DNA of 64,000 bases from the NCBI RefSeq assembly GCF_900108095.1, contig NZ_FNWL01000004.1, positions 186,001-250,000 on the forward strand, written 5' to 3'. This document shows, piece after piece, positions 16,521 to 26,350 of this stretch. How positions within the stretch are numbered: position 1 is the stretch's first letter; every line of letters starts with the position of its first letter. The stretch is from Natronorubrum sediminis. Lineage in GTDB: Archaea; Halobacteriota; Halobacteria; Halobacteriales; Natrialbaceae. A model generated the notes under the pieces. It was given only the letters and a program-made list of their open reading frames with translations, did no database searches and was not told the origin of the DNA. The position numbers and the translations under genes are program-made.

Positions 16521-17867
16521 ATGGTCGCGTACAAGTCCAAGGTGGTCGAGCGAATCCAACTCCCCTCCCGGCAGCGGCGCGAACGAGCGCTCGAGCAGGC
16601 CGGATACAACGTCTTCGATCTCGCTGCAGAGGACGTCTTCATCGACCTGCTGACCGACAGCGGGACCGGCGCGATGAGCGACGAGCAGTGGGCCGCGTTG
16701 CTCCGGGGCGACGAAGCCTACGCGGGGTCGCGAAGCTTCGACGAACTCGAGTCGGCGGTAGCGGAGGTGATGGGATTCTCCCGCGTCGTACCGACCCACC
16801 AGGGCCGCGGCGCGGAGAACGTTCTCTACGGCACGTTGCTCGAGGATGGCGACGTGGCGCTCAACAACACGCACTTCGATACGACGCGGGCCCACGTCGC
16901 GAACCAGGGGGCCGATCCCGTCGACTGTCCGGTCGCTCGAGCCCACGATCTGACAGTCGATGGCCCGTTCAAGGGCAACTTCTCACTCGACCGTGCGCGC
17001 TCGGTCGTCGACGACGTGGGGTCAGAGCGCGTGCCGCTGGTAATTTTGACGATCACGAACAACTCGGCGGCGGGCCAGCCAGTTAGCGTCGAAAACACCC
17101 GCCGGGTCCGTGAGTTCGCAGACGAGATCGACGCGACGTTCGTGATCGACGCCTGTCGGTTCGCCGAGAACGCCGCGTTCGTCGCGCGGCGGGAAGACGA
17201 GTTCGCCGACGCCGAAATCAGTGAAATCGCCCGCGAACAACTCGGCTACGCCGATGCGCTCGTAATGAGCGGGAAGAAAGACGGGTTGGTCAACGCTGGC
17301 GGCTTCGTCGCGACCGACGACGAAGCGCTCTTCGAGAAATGTAAGCAGCGAGCGATCCTCTACGAGGGGTTTCCGACTTACGGCGGGATGGCCGGTCGAG
17401 ACGTCGCCGCGATGGCCGTCGGCCTCCGCGAGGCCGTCGAGGAGGCCTACGTCACGGACCGAATCGACCAGGTCCGTGCGTTCGCCGCGATGCTCGAGGA
17501 CGTCGGCGTCCCGATCTACACTCCGCCCGGCGGTCACGCCGTCTACCTCGACGCGGGGTCCACACTCCCACACCTCTCGGCCGAGGAGTTCCCGGGGCAG
17601 GCGCTGGTCTGTGCGCTCTACCGAGAAGGTGGCGTTCGCGGCGTCGAACTCGGCAGTTTCGCCTTCCCCGGCACCGACCGGCCGGAACTGGTCCGACTCG
17701 CCGTGCCGCGTCGTACCTATCACGACGAGCACCTCGAGCACGTCGCCGAGACCGCCGCCGCCGTCCTCGAAACGCGCGAGTCGATCGACGGACTCGAGAT
17801 CGCTTCCGAACCCGCGGTGCCCGAGTTACGTCATTTCACGGCGTCGCTCGAGCCGATTTCGTCCTGA
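16521..17867 (+). CDS. tnaA: Tryptophanase
   Basis: 448 residues of the beta-eliminating PLP lyase family, predicted to split tryptophan into indole, pyruvate and ammonia. Visible: the cofactor-loop region PTHQGRGAENVLYG, the substrate/PLP region ITNNSAAGQPVS, DACRFAENAAF, and the Schiff-base Lys in MSGKKDGLVNAGG (Lys252/253). The closely related tyrosine phenol-lyase shares these motifs, but the overall pattern fits tryptophanase better. The start is ATG 16521 (MVAYKSKVVERIQLPSRQ). No Trp/Tyr permease or tnaC-like leader is seen next to it. Indole as metabolite or signal in this haloarchaeon is inference. Confidence 0.93.
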   Translation: MVAYKSKVVERIQLPSRQRRERALEQAGYNVFDLAAEDVFIDLLTDSGTGAMSDEQWAALLRGDEAYAGSRSFDELESAVAEVMGFSRVVPTHQGRGAENVLYGTLLEDGDVALNNTHFDTTRAHVANQGADPVDCPVARAHDLTVDGPFKGNFSLDRARSVVDDVGSERVPLVILTITNNSAAGQPVSVENTRRVREFADEIDATFVIDACRFAENAAFVARREDEFADAEISEIAREQLGYADALVMSGKKDGLVNAGGFVATDDEALFEKCKQRAILYEGFPTYGGMAGRDVAAMAVGLREAVEEAYVTDRIDQVRAFAAMLEDVGVPIYTPPGGHAVYLDAGSTLPHLSAEEFPGQALVCALYREGGVRGVELGSFAFPGTDRPELVRLAVPRRTYHDEHLEHVAETAAAVLETRESIDGLEIASEPAVPELRHFTASLEPISS

Positions 17868-17917
17868 CTGGTGTTCGTCTTGCGGGTCGCAAAAAGCAGT
17901 CGCTGACCGTTCGACGA

Positions 17918-18277
17918 TCAGCTCGAGAGCATCCCTCGAGCGCGATCACGAACGGTTGGCTCCGATTCGGACTCGCCCCCCAGTCGACGTTTCGCGACGC
18001 TCCGAACGCCCTGTTTCGCCGCCGGGGAGGTCGCGGCCGAGATCGCCCAGTCGGGAATCTGTGACTCGAGTTCCGCTCGTTTTTCGGCTTTGACCTGGCT
18101 GTACTTGCGTAACGCGAGTCCGACACCGATGAACATCGCGGCGTCGAGCAGCTCTCGCCGGAATCGATCCTGGTCCTTCCGAAGTGCGATCGCTTTGGCG
18201 AGGGAGACGGCGCCAATCGCGAGGTACAGTTTCGAGCGTTTCGATGGGTCGCCACTGAGTATCCGTCCGAAGGCCAT
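17918..18277 (-). CDS. Conserved haloarchaeal membrane-associated protein
   Basis: 119 residues from ATG 18277 (MAFGRILSGDPSKRSKLYLA). Two moderately hydrophobic helices (LYLAIGAVSLAKAIAL and LLDAAMFIGVGLALRKY) separated by a basic/acidic loop with RKDQDRFRREL are followed by a charged C-terminal tail. There is no recognisable catalytic motif. It is convergent with tryptophanase and could be co-transcribed with nothing visible. The family is not recognised. Confidence 0.7.
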   Translation of the reverse strand: MAFGRILSGDPSKRSKLYLAIGAVSLAKAIALRKDQDRFRRELLDAAMFIGVGLALRKYSQVKAEKRAELESQIPDWAISAATSPAAKQGVRSVAKRRLGGESESEPTVRDRARGMLSS

Positions 18278-18457
18278 GCACCCGACGTACCACGGTCTGG
18301 ACGATAAAGCTCGGCCGGAACTCGCCGGCACCCTCGAGTGGGGGTCACTACGACTAGTTTCGTCAACTCCGCCGATACCGACGACGAGACGTGTTGGAAA
18401 CGCCGTCGGTGCTTCCGATATTGCTGTTCACGATATCGGTGCTTTCGACGCTGACGC

Positions 18458-18874
18458 TCACGACTCCTCGGACGCGACCGCGACACCGCGGTACCGGTCA
18501 GATTCGGTTCGCTCGAGAGTGAAGCCGAGTCGGTCGTAAAACGGGCGGACGTCGCCGTCGAAGTGTGCCGTGAGTCGCTCTTCACGCTCGAGTCCTTCTT
18601 CGATCAGCGCGCTGCCGACGCCTCGAGCTCGCTGGCGGCGGCGTACGGCGACGGCTGTCACGTGCGCGCCGCGTTCGTGCTCGTGTGGCTCGAGGACGAC
18701 GGTACCCAGTAGCCGTTCGCTGCCGTCGCTTCCGCCGCGATAATCGCCCGCGACGAGAACGTTTCCACCGTCGATCAGCGTCTCGACGTCGCCGTACTCG
18801 AGCATCGCCGCGTCGAGGATTCGGCGAGCTTCGAGTGCGTCTGCGGTCGTCGCGGGGCGAACGTGAACGGTCAT
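18458..18874 (-). CDS. GNAT family N-acetyltransferase
   Basis: 138 residues. The GNAT core is clear: N-terminal VRPATTADALEARRILDAA, central beta strands with LLGTVVLEPHEHERGAHVTAVAV, the acetyl-CoA pyrophosphate loop RRRQRARGVGSALIEEGLE (Q-x-x-G-x-G/A type) and the C-terminal RPFYDRLGFTLE. The substrate is unknown. It is followed 28 bases upstream on the same strand by the SAMP2 gene (its stop at 18903), so the two may form a transcription unit reading from SAMP2 into the acetyltransferase. Confidence 0.93.
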   Translation of the reverse strand: MTVHVRPATTADALEARRILDAAMLEYGDVETLIDGGNVLVAGDYRGGSDGSERLLGTVVLEPHEHERGAHVTAVAVRRRQRARGVGSALIEEGLEREERLTAHFDGDVRPFYDRLGFTLERTESDRYRGVAVASEES

Positions 18875-18902
18875 GTTGGAACTCGAGTGCCTCGAAAAAT
18901 CG

Positions 18903-19145
18903 CTATCCGCCCTTGATCAGGCGTAACACGGTTACCGATTCGCTCTCGACGGGTTGATCCTCGGGGACGGGCCGGCCGTCGACGAGGACGCTCACCTCGT
19001 GAGGGCTGAGATCGAGTTCGGCCAGCAGGTCCTGGTAGGTCGGGGTCACCTCCTCGGTGTCGGTGGCTCCTGTCGAACGCGGAGACACCGTCTCGAGGTC
19101 GATCTCGTGGGTATCCTCGCCCTTGACGTCGACGGTGACGTGCAT
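18903..19145 (-). CDS. samp2: Ubiquitin-like small archaeal modifier protein SAMP2
   Basis: 80 residues with a beta-grasp fold ending in the di-glycine needed for activation by the E1-like UbaA. In Haloferax SAMP2 is both a protein modifier (sampylation) and a sulfur carrier for tRNA thiolation. The stretch DLSPHEVSVLVDGRPVPEDQ and the end VTVLRLIKGG match SAMP2 nearly residue for residue. Odd features: about 14 extra residues (SPRSTGATDTEEV region, 20-34), and Thr72 where, by my memory of Haloferax SAMP2, the chain-forming Lys58 would be. ATG 19145 is chosen; a GTG at 19151 is also possible. Confidence 0.9.
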   Translation of the reverse strand: MHVTVDVKGEDTHEIDLETVSPRSTGATDTEEVTPTYQDLLAELDLSPHEVSVLVDGRPVPEDQPVESESVTVLRLIKGG

Positions 19146-19210
19146 GGTCACCGTTACGCGAGCCGAAACTTGAGCGCGTCGTTTGTGCAGTCGCGGTGAC
19201 TGCTGACGTC

Positions 19211-20311
19211 TTACTCTGTGGCTGGTCTGTCGGTTCTGGCTCCGGTTCGACGCGAAGACTCTCGTTTCCGGCCTCGACGCCAGTGCCCAAACAGTGCTCG
19301 AGCGAACGCGCCGAGGCCCACCAACAGGACGAACAGGGAAATCACCTCACCGATGACGGGAACGGGGAGCTGTGAGAGGACGACACCGGCGACCAGCCCG
19401 ACGACGAGTGCGAGCCAGCGATTCCCGAGTCCAACGAGCGAGAGGAGCCACGCGGCGACGGCGAACCAGCCGTAGACGAAGCCGATCCAGAGCACCAGTG
19501 CGAATAGCAACCCCCCGAACAGCGACAGTGGAATGCCGACGACGCTGATCGCGAGCGCGATCAGAACGATGGGAATCCCGAGGAGGACGCCGATGCCGAC
19601 CAGACCCGAGCGAAGGGGTTCTCCCGCGACGTGGCCGGCGACGCCGCTCGAAAAGCGCGGGAAGAGGGCGAGCAACAGCGCACCCACCAGCAGATTCGCC
19701 GCGAGGACGTAGGCCGCGAACACCCACGAGGCGAGCGGGCCGATCATCGGCGCGCCGTCGACGCCGAGGGCGGGATCTTCCTCGAGTTCGCCCTCGACGA
19801 CGTCCGTGTCTCCTTCGATCGTCGCGTCGTAGCGCAGGTCGCCGGCGACCTGCGCCTCGTCACCGAGTTGGATCGTATCGGCTCCGATTTCGGCGTCACC
19901 GTCGAGGGTGCCCGAAATCGTCACGACCCCCGCGCCGGCCACGAGCGTGCCGCCGACGGTCCCCGATTCGGTGATCGTGAGACTTCCCGCAGCGGCGTCG
20001 ACGTCGCCGTCGACGGTTCCGGCGATCGTCACGCTTCCGCCAGCAGCCTCGAGGTCGCCGCCGACCTCACCCGTCTCTTCGACGCGGACGTCGCCACCGA
20101 CGGCGCTGACGTCACCGGTAACGGTCCCGCTGACGACGACGGTTCCGCCGAACGCCTCGAGGCTGTCGACCGTTTCGCCCTCCTCGACGACGACGGTCCC
20201 ACCAGTTTGCCCGTCAGTCTGGGCAGCAACCGGTATCGGGACCGTCCCACAGACGATGAGGACGACCAAGACCACGACGAGACCCCGTTTGGGTGACCAC
20301 TGCTCGAGCAT
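19211..20311 (-). CDS. Exported bactofilin-like polymer-forming protein with membrane tail
   Basis: 366 residues from ATG 20311 (MLEQWSPKRG). A Sec-type signal (LVVVLVVLIVCGTVPIPVAA, cut near AAQ) leads to about 130 residues of a repeating Val/Gly/Asp pattern with the units VSGTVTGDV, IAGTVDGDV, ISGTLDGDA: a right-handed beta-helix as in bactofilins (DUF583). The second half has about four to five membrane helices (about 200-335) and a basic tail. The likely role is surface or membrane scaffolding. Upstream in-frame extension is rejected because the Arg-rich sequence there is not haloarchaeal protein-like. Confidence 0.88.
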   Translation of the reverse strand: MLEQWSPKRGLVVVLVVLIVCGTVPIPVAAQTDGQTGGTVVVEEGETVDSLEAFGGTVVVSGTVTGDVSAVGGDVRVEETGEVGGDLEAAGGSVTIAGTVDGDVDAAAGSLTITESGTVGGTLVAGAGVVTISGTLDGDAEIGADTIQLGDEAQVAGDLRYDATIEGDTDVVEGELEEDPALGVDGAPMIGPLASWVFAAYVLAANLLVGALLLALFPRFSSGVAGHVAGEPLRSGLVGIGVLLGIPIVLIALAISVVGIPLSLFGGLLFALVLWIGFVYGWFAVAAWLLSLVGLGNRWLALVVGLVAGVVLSQLPVPVIGEVISLFVLLVGLGAFARALFGHWRRGRKRESSRRTGARTDRPATE

Positions 20312-20478
20312 CGTTGTCCTCGTCACCGAGCAGCCGGTTAGAGCTGTTAGTCGAATCCCATGACCGTCCGAATTTGGCCTATTGGCGTTCCTGACTGTCC
20401 TGTTTGCAGGTTGGCTCCGCAGCCTCGACGGAGGACGACCTTCGGTCGTTTTATCTTCGGCCCACTCCTTTCCCCGGT

Positions 20479-21471
20479 ATGAGCGAGGCCGACGCCGAGG
20501 CGGCGGAGCCGACACCCGGCAAGACCGAAGTCTGGATCGAGAAGTACCGGCCCGAACGCCTCGAGGAGATCAAGGGACACGAGAACATCGTCCCGCGACT
20601 CGAGCGCTACGTCGAACAGGACGACCTCCCCCACCTCATGTTTGCGGGGCCGGCCGGAACGGGCAAAACCACGGCTGCACAGGCCACCGCCCGCGAAATC
20701 TACGGCGACGACTGGCGCGAGAACTTCCTCGAACTCAACGCCTCCGACCAGCGCGGGATCGACGTCGTCCGCGACCGGATCAAGGACTTCGCGCGCTCTT
20801 CGTTCGGCGGCTACAACTACCGTATCATCTTTTTGGACGAGGCCGACGCGCTGACGAGCGACGCTCAGTCGGCCCTGCGCCGAACGATGGAGCAGTTCTC
20901 GAACAACACCCGTTTCATCCTCTCGTGTAACTACTCGAGTCAGATCATCGACCCGATCCAATCTCGCTGTGCGGTCTTCCGGTTCACCGAACTCTCCGAG
21001 ACCGCGATCGAAGCCCAGGTTCGCGAAATCGCCGCGAACGAAGGGATCGACGTAACCGGCGACGGCGTCGACGCGCTCGTCTACGCGGCCGACGGCGACA
21101 TGCGAAAGGCGATCAACGGCCTGCAGGCCGCGGCCGTGATGGGCGAGACCGTCGACGAGGAAACCGTCTTCGCGATCACCTCCACCGCTCGGCCCGAAGA
21201 AGTCGAAGCGATGGTCGAACACGCCATCGACGGCGACTTCACGGCCGCTCGAGCAGCTTTAGAGGATCTCCTGACGGAGCGTGGCCTCGCCGGCGGCGAC
21301 GTCATCGACCAACTCCATCGCTCCGCATGGGAGTTCGATATTCCAGAGCAGGCGACCGTACAGTTGCTCGAGCGCCTTGGCGAAGTCGACTATCGAATCA
21401 CGGAGGGTGCCAACGAGCGACTCCAACTCGAGGCGATGTTGGCGTCGCTGGCGCTCGAAAACGACGGATAG
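20479..21471 (+). CDS. rfcS: Replication factor C small subunit
   Basis: 330-residue AAA+ clamp-loader subunit that helps open and load PCNA. Visible: [15 protein letters not shown], Walker [10 protein letters not shown], Walker [11 protein letters not shown] with the catalytic Glu, and the arginine-finger SRC motif [12 protein letters not shown]. The C-terminal collar (about 240-330) is standard. ATG 20479 ([11 protein letters not shown]) is used; an upstream in-frame GTG-type extension to 20404 is not protein-like. No intein interrupts the Walker motifs. A second RFC-like small subunit lies at 41016-42020. Confidence 0.96.
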   Translation: MSEADAEAAEPTPGKTEVWIEKYRPERLEEIKGHENIVPRLERYVEQDDLPHLMFAGPAGTGKTTAAQATAREIYGDDWRENFLELNASDQRGIDVVRDRIKDFARSSFGGYNYRIIFLDEADALTSDAQSALRRTMEQFSNNTRFILSCNYSSQIIDPIQSRCAVFRFTELSETAIEAQVREIAANEGIDVTGDGVDALVYAADGDMRKAINGLQAAAVMGETVDEETVFAITSTARPEEVEAMVEHAIDGDFTAARAALEDLLTERGLAGGDVIDQLHRSAWEFDIPEQATVQLLERLGEVDYRITEGANERLQLEAMLASLALENDG

Positions 21472-21517
21472 CGTCGTTCTGAGTGGGTTCATTCTGTCGC
21501 AGAAAGACGTCGTGAAG

Positions 21518-22207
21518 CTACGATTCGACTTGCTCGTCCATCGCTCGCGGCTCTCGCCACGTGCGAAGCGCCGCCTGCCAGTAGCACGCGAGAACGCAGA
21601 CTGGCACGAGCCAGAGTACGCCGAAGGGTGCGTACCACTCGAGTGAACGCGGTGTCGTCGTCGCGACGAATCGAAGGACGCTAGCGGCGGCGACGACCGT
21701 TGCGACGGTGACGAAGATGAGTCGCGCGTTGTCGATTCCGACGCGTCGCCACGGTCGAAGCGACCCCGCTCGTCGAACGTCGGTTGCGAACAGCGCGAGC
21801 GCACAGGCCGCCGCGCCGACGGTTAGTCCGATTACGGCGTCGACGGTGAGGACGTACCGGCCCGCAGCGAGGTACCCGAACCCGACGGGAACCAACGGCA
21901 TCCCCATCGCGAGCGCTGGCCCGCCGTTCCAGACGGCGTAGAGAAACGGCACGATCGTGATCGTCGCCGTCGCGAGCGCGATCAGCCCTGCCGTGATGGT
22001 ATCGAAGCGCGTCGACATCGACTCGAGTGCCACGTCACCGATCGTGACCGTCGTCCCCGCGTAGCTGAGCGCGAAGAGTGCGCTCAGGGCGCCGAGATAG
22101 GCGAGTGCGAGTGCCGTCCGGCGTCGCTCGAGGCCGACGAGCGGGTGGTCGAGCAGTCGGTACCCCGCGTGCCTTCGGCCCAGCGTGTGGTGGTCGTCGG
22201 TGCTCAT
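21518..22207 (-). CDS. Multi-spanning membrane protein paired with a Tat-exported protein
   Basis: 229 residues, about six to seven hydrophobic helices (about 30-48, 65-90, 92-112, 116-136, 157-175, 184-206), with a charged N-terminus MSTDDHHTLGRRH and acidic C-terminal tail. No catalytic motif or named family is evident. Its ATG (22207) overlaps the stop of the upstream Tat-exported protein by four bases, which ties the two together as a coupled operon. A plausible model is a membrane partner for that extracytoplasmic domain. Confidence 0.8.
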   Translation of the reverse strand: MSTDDHHTLGRRHAGYRLLDHPLVGLERRRTALALAYLGALSALFALSYAGTTVTIGDVALESMSTRFDTITAGLIALATATITIVPFLYAVWNGGPALAMGMPLVPVGFGYLAAGRYVLTVDAVIGLTVGAAACALALFATDVRRAGSLRPWRRVGIDNARLIFVTVATVVAAASVLRFVATTTPRSLEWYAPFGVLWLVPVCVLACYWQAALRTWREPRAMDEQVES

Positions 22208-22926
22208 GACTCCTCCGTCAGCGTCGTCTCCTCGCCGTCGGCTCGTTCCGTGATGACCGACGCGATGCCGTCGTGATCGCCCTGTTCGTTGTCGAGGTCG
22301 ATCGCGTCCGGGGAGACGCGCCAGCCAGCGGCGTCGAAGATGGCTTCGATCGCCGTCCGGGCGTCGCTGTACGATTCGATTTCGTGCTCGGGGCGCGCGC
22401 CGGTGTCTTCGTGGGCTTGCATCGAGACGACGCCCTCGAACGACCAACAACGGACGTGGAGGCGACCGCTGGTCCCGTAGTACGTCTCAGCAGCCGTTCC
22501 CTCCTGACGGACGAACGTCTCGTCCGATCGGTCCCAGCCGTATCGCGTGTACTCCTCGGGGCCACGCAGCCACCCCTCGTCGTCGAGGACGGCCATCACG
22601 CGCTCGAGTGGCGCACCGTCGCCTTCGGCGTCCTCGTCCGGAACCAGAACGACGTTTATCGGTGCCGTCGCGACGAAGGCGTCTCTGTCGCCGAAGTCGT
22701 CGACGCCGTCGTCGACCGATCGGTACTGGTAGCGCGCGATTGGGGTTGCCTCCTCGTCGCTGATCGTCTCGTCAGTCCAGTCGGCCACCGAGGTCGGCGG
22801 ATCGGCTCCTTGGACGGTTCGGTCGGCCGGCGTCGTCGCGGGCGGCGAGGGGAGTGCGACGATTCCGGCGACCGTCCCGACCCCTGCCAACGCGCCCGTT
22901 CGGAGCAACGTTCGTCTCGTCGCCAT
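22204..22926 (-). CDS. Tat-exported haloarchaeal protein
   Basis: 240 residues from ATG 22926. The N-terminus MATRRTLLRTGALAGVGTVAGIVALPSPPA is a twin-arginine signal (RRTLLR with a hydrophobic core). The mature domain is acidic and Tyr/Trp-rich (ARYQYRSVDDGVDDFGDRD, EYTRYGWDRSDETFVRQEGTAAETYYGTSGRLHVRCWSFEG), with a single cysteine, and ends with YSDARTAIEAIFDAAGW. The fold is not recognised; it could be a cell-surface or binding protein. Coupling by overlap to the downstream membrane protein gene (21518-22207) supports a membrane-associated complex. Confidence 0.82.
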   Translation of the reverse strand: MATRRTLLRTGALAGVGTVAGIVALPSPPATTPADRTVQGADPPTSVADWTDETISDEEATPIARYQYRSVDDGVDDFGDRDAFVATAPINVVLVPDEDAEGDGAPLERVMAVLDDEGWLRGPEEYTRYGWDRSDETFVRQEGTAAETYYGTSGRLHVRCWSFEGVVSMQAHEDTGARPEHEIESYSDARTAIEAIFDAAGWRVSPDAIDLDNEQGDHDGIASVITERADGEETTLTEES

Positions 22927-23203
22927 CAGTGACACAGTCCCCGTCGCGGCAGACTCTCCCGCCACCGGCCCGTTCGCCCCACCATCGGGTACCCGAATTT
23001 CGGATCCCGATCGAATTTCGCACCACCTGTCATTTCGGTATTACGTATTTATTGTATTTTACTATCCACTATATGTTTTCTCCTTCACATAACTCGCTAG
23101 CACTGCGTTCATCACTCGAGTGTTAATTCGGCTGTCGTCGGTGGATCTCAGCAGATGGGCGTTGCGGAACTGTTTTAGGCGCTGGCTCGCCAACACAGGT
23201 ACA

Positions 23204-25984
23204 ATGAGCGAACTGGCGGACGCGTACCGCCTCGAGTACTTCGAGGAGGAAGGCTTCGAGCGCAAGGAGTGTCCCTCATGTGGCGCGCACTTCTGGACTC
23301 GCGACCACGGCCGGGAGACCTGCGGTGAGCCGCCGTGTGAAGAGTACGACTTCATCGACAACTCCGGGTTCGAGGAAGAATACACTCTCGAAGAGATGCG
23401 CGAGGTGTTCCTCTCGTACTTCGAGGATCACGACCACGAGCGCATCGATCCCTACCCCGTTGCGGCCAATCGCTGGCGAGACGACGTCTTGTTGACCCAG
23501 GCGTCGATCTACGACTTCCAGCCCCTCGTCACGAGCGGCGAGACGCCGCCGCCGGCGAACCCGCTGACGGTCTCTCAGCCGTGCATTCGGATGCAGGACA
23601 TCGACAACGTCGGCAAGACGGGTCGGCACACGATGGCCTTCGAGATGATGGCCCACCACGCCTTCAACGCACGCGAGGACCTCGACGACCCCGACCAGTA
23701 CGCCTATCAGGGCGAAGTCTACTGGAAGGACCGTACCGTCGAACTCTGTGACGGCTTCTTCGAGTCTCTCGGCATCGACCTCGAAGAAGTCATTTACATC
23801 GAAGATCCGTGGGTCGGCGGCGGCAACGCGGGCCCCGCCATCGAAGTCATCTACCGCGGCGTCGAACTCGCGACGCTCGTCTTCATGTCCATGGAACAGG
23901 ATCCAGAGGGCGAGTACGAGATGAAAGACGGCAACCGCTACAGCCCGATGGACACCTACATCGTCGACACGGGCTACGGGCTCGAGCGCTGGGCCTGGGT
24001 GTCTCAGGGCACGCCGACGGTCTACGAGGCGATCTATCCGGACATGATCGAGTTTCTGAAGGACAACGCCGACATCGACCACACCGACGACCAGGCGGAA
24101 CTCGTCTACCGCGCAGCGAAACTCGCCGGCCACATGGACATCGACGAGGCCGAGGACATGGAGACCGCTCGCGGCGAGATCGCCGCCGAACTCGACGTCG
24201 ATGCCGCCGCCCTCGAGGAGCTAATGGAGCCCCTCGAGGACATTTATGCCATCGCCGATCACTGTCGCACCCTCGCGTACATGCTCGGGGACGGCATCGT
24301 CCCCTCGAACGTCGGGACGGGCTACCTCGCACGGATGGTCCTCCGACGGACGAAACGCCTCTGTGACAACGTCGGCGTCGACGCGCCACTGGACGAACTC
24401 GTCGACATGCAAGCCGAGCGCCTCGAGTACGAGAACCGAGACACCATCCGCGACATCGTCCGAACCGAGGTTGAGAAGTACCGCGAGACGCTCGAGCGCG
24501 GGGGCCGTCGCGTCGAGGCGCTCGCCGAGGAGTACGCGAAGAAAGGCGAAGCGATTCCGACCCAGGAACTCATCGAACTCTACGACTCCCACGGCATCCA
24601 GCCCGATATGGTCGCCGAGATCGCCGACGAAGCGGGAGCGGACGTCGACGTTCCCGACGACTTCTACAGTCTCGTCGCGAAGCGCCACGATACGCCCGAG
24701 GCCATCGACGCGGCCGAGGACGAGGAAGACGAACGCTTCGAGGACCTCCCCAAGACGGAGAAACTCTACTACGACGATCAACAGCGCACGCAGTTCGAAG
24801 CCGTCGTCCTCGACGTCTTCGAGCGCGAGGAGGGCTACGACGTCGTCCTCGACCAGACGATGTTCTACCCCGAAGGCGGGGGTCAGCCCGCCGATACGGG
24901 AACGCTCTCGACGGACGATACGACGGTCGAAGTCACGGACGTCCAGATCGAAGACGGTGTCATCCTACATCGAACCGACGAGCGCCCGGGCAAGGGCGAG
25001 TTCGCCAACGGCCAACTCGACGCCGGCCGACGCCGGCAGTTGATGCGCCACCACACGGCCACCCACATCGTCATCCACGCCGCACGCCAGATTCTGGGCG
25101 AGCACATCCGACAGGCTGGTGCCCAGAAGGGCGTCGACAGCTCCCGGATCGACATGCGCCACTACGACCGAATCAGCCGCGAGGACGTCAAGCGCATCGA
25201 GTCGCTGGCAAACGACATCGTGATGGACAACACCGCAGTCACCCAGGAGTGGCCCGACCGTCACGACGCCGAATCGGAACACGGCTTCGGCCTCTATCAG
25301 GGGGGCATTCCGCCGGGCGAGCAGATCCGCCTGATCCACGTCGACGACGACGTCCAGGCCTGCGGTGGCACTCACGTCGCCCGAACCGGCGAAATCGGCA
25401 CGATCAAAGTGCTCTCCACCGAGCGCGTTCAAGACGGCGTCGAGCGAATCACGTTCGCCGCCGGCGAGGCCGCCCTCGAGGCGACCCAACGCAAAGAAGA
25501 CGCACTCTACGAGGCCGCCGAGATTCTGGACGTCTCGCCAGAAGACGTCCCCGAGACCGCCGAACGGTTCTTCGAGGAGTGGAAGGACCGCGGCAAGGAA
25601 ATCGACGATCTGACCGAACAACTCGCCGCGGCTCGAGCCGGTGGCGGTGGCGACGCCGAAGAGGTCGAGGTCGGCGAGACGACCGCGGTCGTCGACCGCA
25701 TCGACGCCGACGTCGACGAACTCCGCGCGACGGCGAACGCCATCAGCGAGACGGGCAAGATCGCGGTGCTGGGAAGCGGCCAGAACAGCGCCCAGTTCGT
25801 CGTCTCGGTGCCCGACGGCGTCGGCGTCAACGCCGGCGAAGTCGTCGGCGAACTCGCCTCGAGAGTCGGCGGTGGCGGCGGCGGTCCGCCGGACTTCGCA
25901 CAGGGCGGCGGCCCGAACGTCGAGGATCTGGACGGGACGCTCGAGGACGCACCGGATATCTTGCGACAGGTCCAGGACGCCTGA
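23204..25984 (+). CDS. alaS: Alanyl-tRNA synthetase (archaeal type)
   Basis: 926 residues, class II. Archaeal AlaRS features are visible: an N-terminal zinc module ([23 protein letters not shown]), the catalytic core ([30 protein letters not shown]), the editing domain with [12 protein letters not shown] and the [14 protein letters not shown] motif, then a C-terminal coiled coil/C-Ala with Gly-rich [17 protein letters not shown]. The editing domain should hydrolyse mischarged Ser/Gly-tRNA. ATG 23204 ([10 protein letters not shown]) is chosen over upstream GTG because it gives the canonical archaeal N-terminus. Confidence 0.98.
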   Translation: MSELADAYRLEYFEEEGFERKECPSCGAHFWTRDHGRETCGEPPCEEYDFIDNSGFEEEYTLEEMREVFLSYFEDHDHERIDPYPVAANRWRDDVLLTQASIYDFQPLVTSGETPPPANPLTVSQPCIRMQDIDNVGKTGRHTMAFEMMAHHAFNAREDLDDPDQYAYQGEVYWKDRTVELCDGFFESLGIDLEEVIYIEDPWVGGGNAGPAIEVIYRGVELATLVFMSMEQDPEGEYEMKDGNRYSPMDTYIVDTGYGLERWAWVSQGTPTVYEAIYPDMIEFLKDNADIDHTDDQAELVYRAAKLAGHMDIDEAEDMETARGEIAAELDVDAAALEELMEPLEDIYAIADHCRTLAYMLGDGIVPSNVGTGYLARMVLRRTKRLCDNVGVDAPLDELVDMQAERLEYENRDTIRDIVRTEVEKYRETLERGGRRVEALAEEYAKKGEAIPTQELIELYDSHGIQPDMVAEIADEAGADVDVPDDFYSLVAKRHDTPEAIDAAEDEEDERFEDLPKTEKLYYDDQQRTQFEAVVLDVFEREEGYDVVLDQTMFYPEGGGQPADTGTLSTDDTTVEVTDVQIEDGVILHRTDERPGKGEFANGQLDAGRRRQLMRHHTATHIVIHAARQILGEHIRQAGAQKGVDSSRIDMRHYDRISREDVKRIESLANDIVMDNTAVTQEWPDRHDAESEHGFGLYQGGIPPGEQIRLIHVDDDVQACGGTHVARTGEIGTIKVLSTERVQDGVERITFAAGEAALEATQRKEDALYEAAEILDVSPEDVPETAERFFEEWKDRGKEIDDLTEQLAAARAGGGGDAEEVEVGETTAVVDRIDADVDELRATANAISETGKIAVLGSGQNSAQFVVSVPDGVGVNAGEVVGELASRVGGGGGGPPDFAQGGGPNVEDLDGTLEDAPDILRQVQDA

Positions 25985-26298
25985 GCGACTCGAGGCTCTG
26001 TCGTTGATCGTGTGGTGTTCTTTTTGCGGAAGAACTGATCGGTATTGGTGCTCCGATCTGGGTGCTTGGGCTGTGGTTCTGGTTTCGGTTGCTATTCCGA
26101 GCCATCGGCGTATATGGACCTGACACGAAGCGGGCTCTCGAGGCTTGAGTGCCATTGATAGCGTTTTACGTCGTACTCGATTACCTGCTATCTCAAAGAA
26201 CGGTAGCGCTCAGCATGATTCAGACCGTTGGCGTTCATTCTCCCTGCCCGTACGCTGAGATCCTCCGATTAGCTCTCCACACCGTTCGGTACGGGATC
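25985..26298. other. AT-richer intergenic region, no gene seen
   Basis: About 310 bases between alaS and the HTH/TumE-like pair, with AT content clearly above the flanking coding DNA. Short frames are not protein-like. A T-run TCTTTTTG at about 26019-26026 after the alaS stop may act as its terminator. The altered composition agrees with a more recently acquired segment. Confidence 0.5.
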
Positions 26299-26326
26299 AT
26301 ATATCTGCGCTCTAGAAAAGATATAT
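26299..26326. promoter_or_regulatory. Inverted repeat/TATA operator of the HTH-TumE-like pair
   Basis: ATATATCT (26299-26306) and AGATATAT (26319-26326) are perfect 8-base inverted arms separated by 12 bases, so 20 bases centre to centre, two helical turns. The right arm is also the TATA box, about 25-30 bases before ATG 26351. That layout fits an autoregulatory operator for the encoded HTH protein. Confidence 0.55.
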
Positions 26327-26350
26327 ACTCTCATTCCTCGAAGGGGAACT

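Noticed and set aside
24965-26155. Antisense open frame of nearly 400 codons across the alaS 3' half
   Set aside because: Shadow of alaS; the protein-like Val/Asp/Gly composition is inherited from complementary codons.
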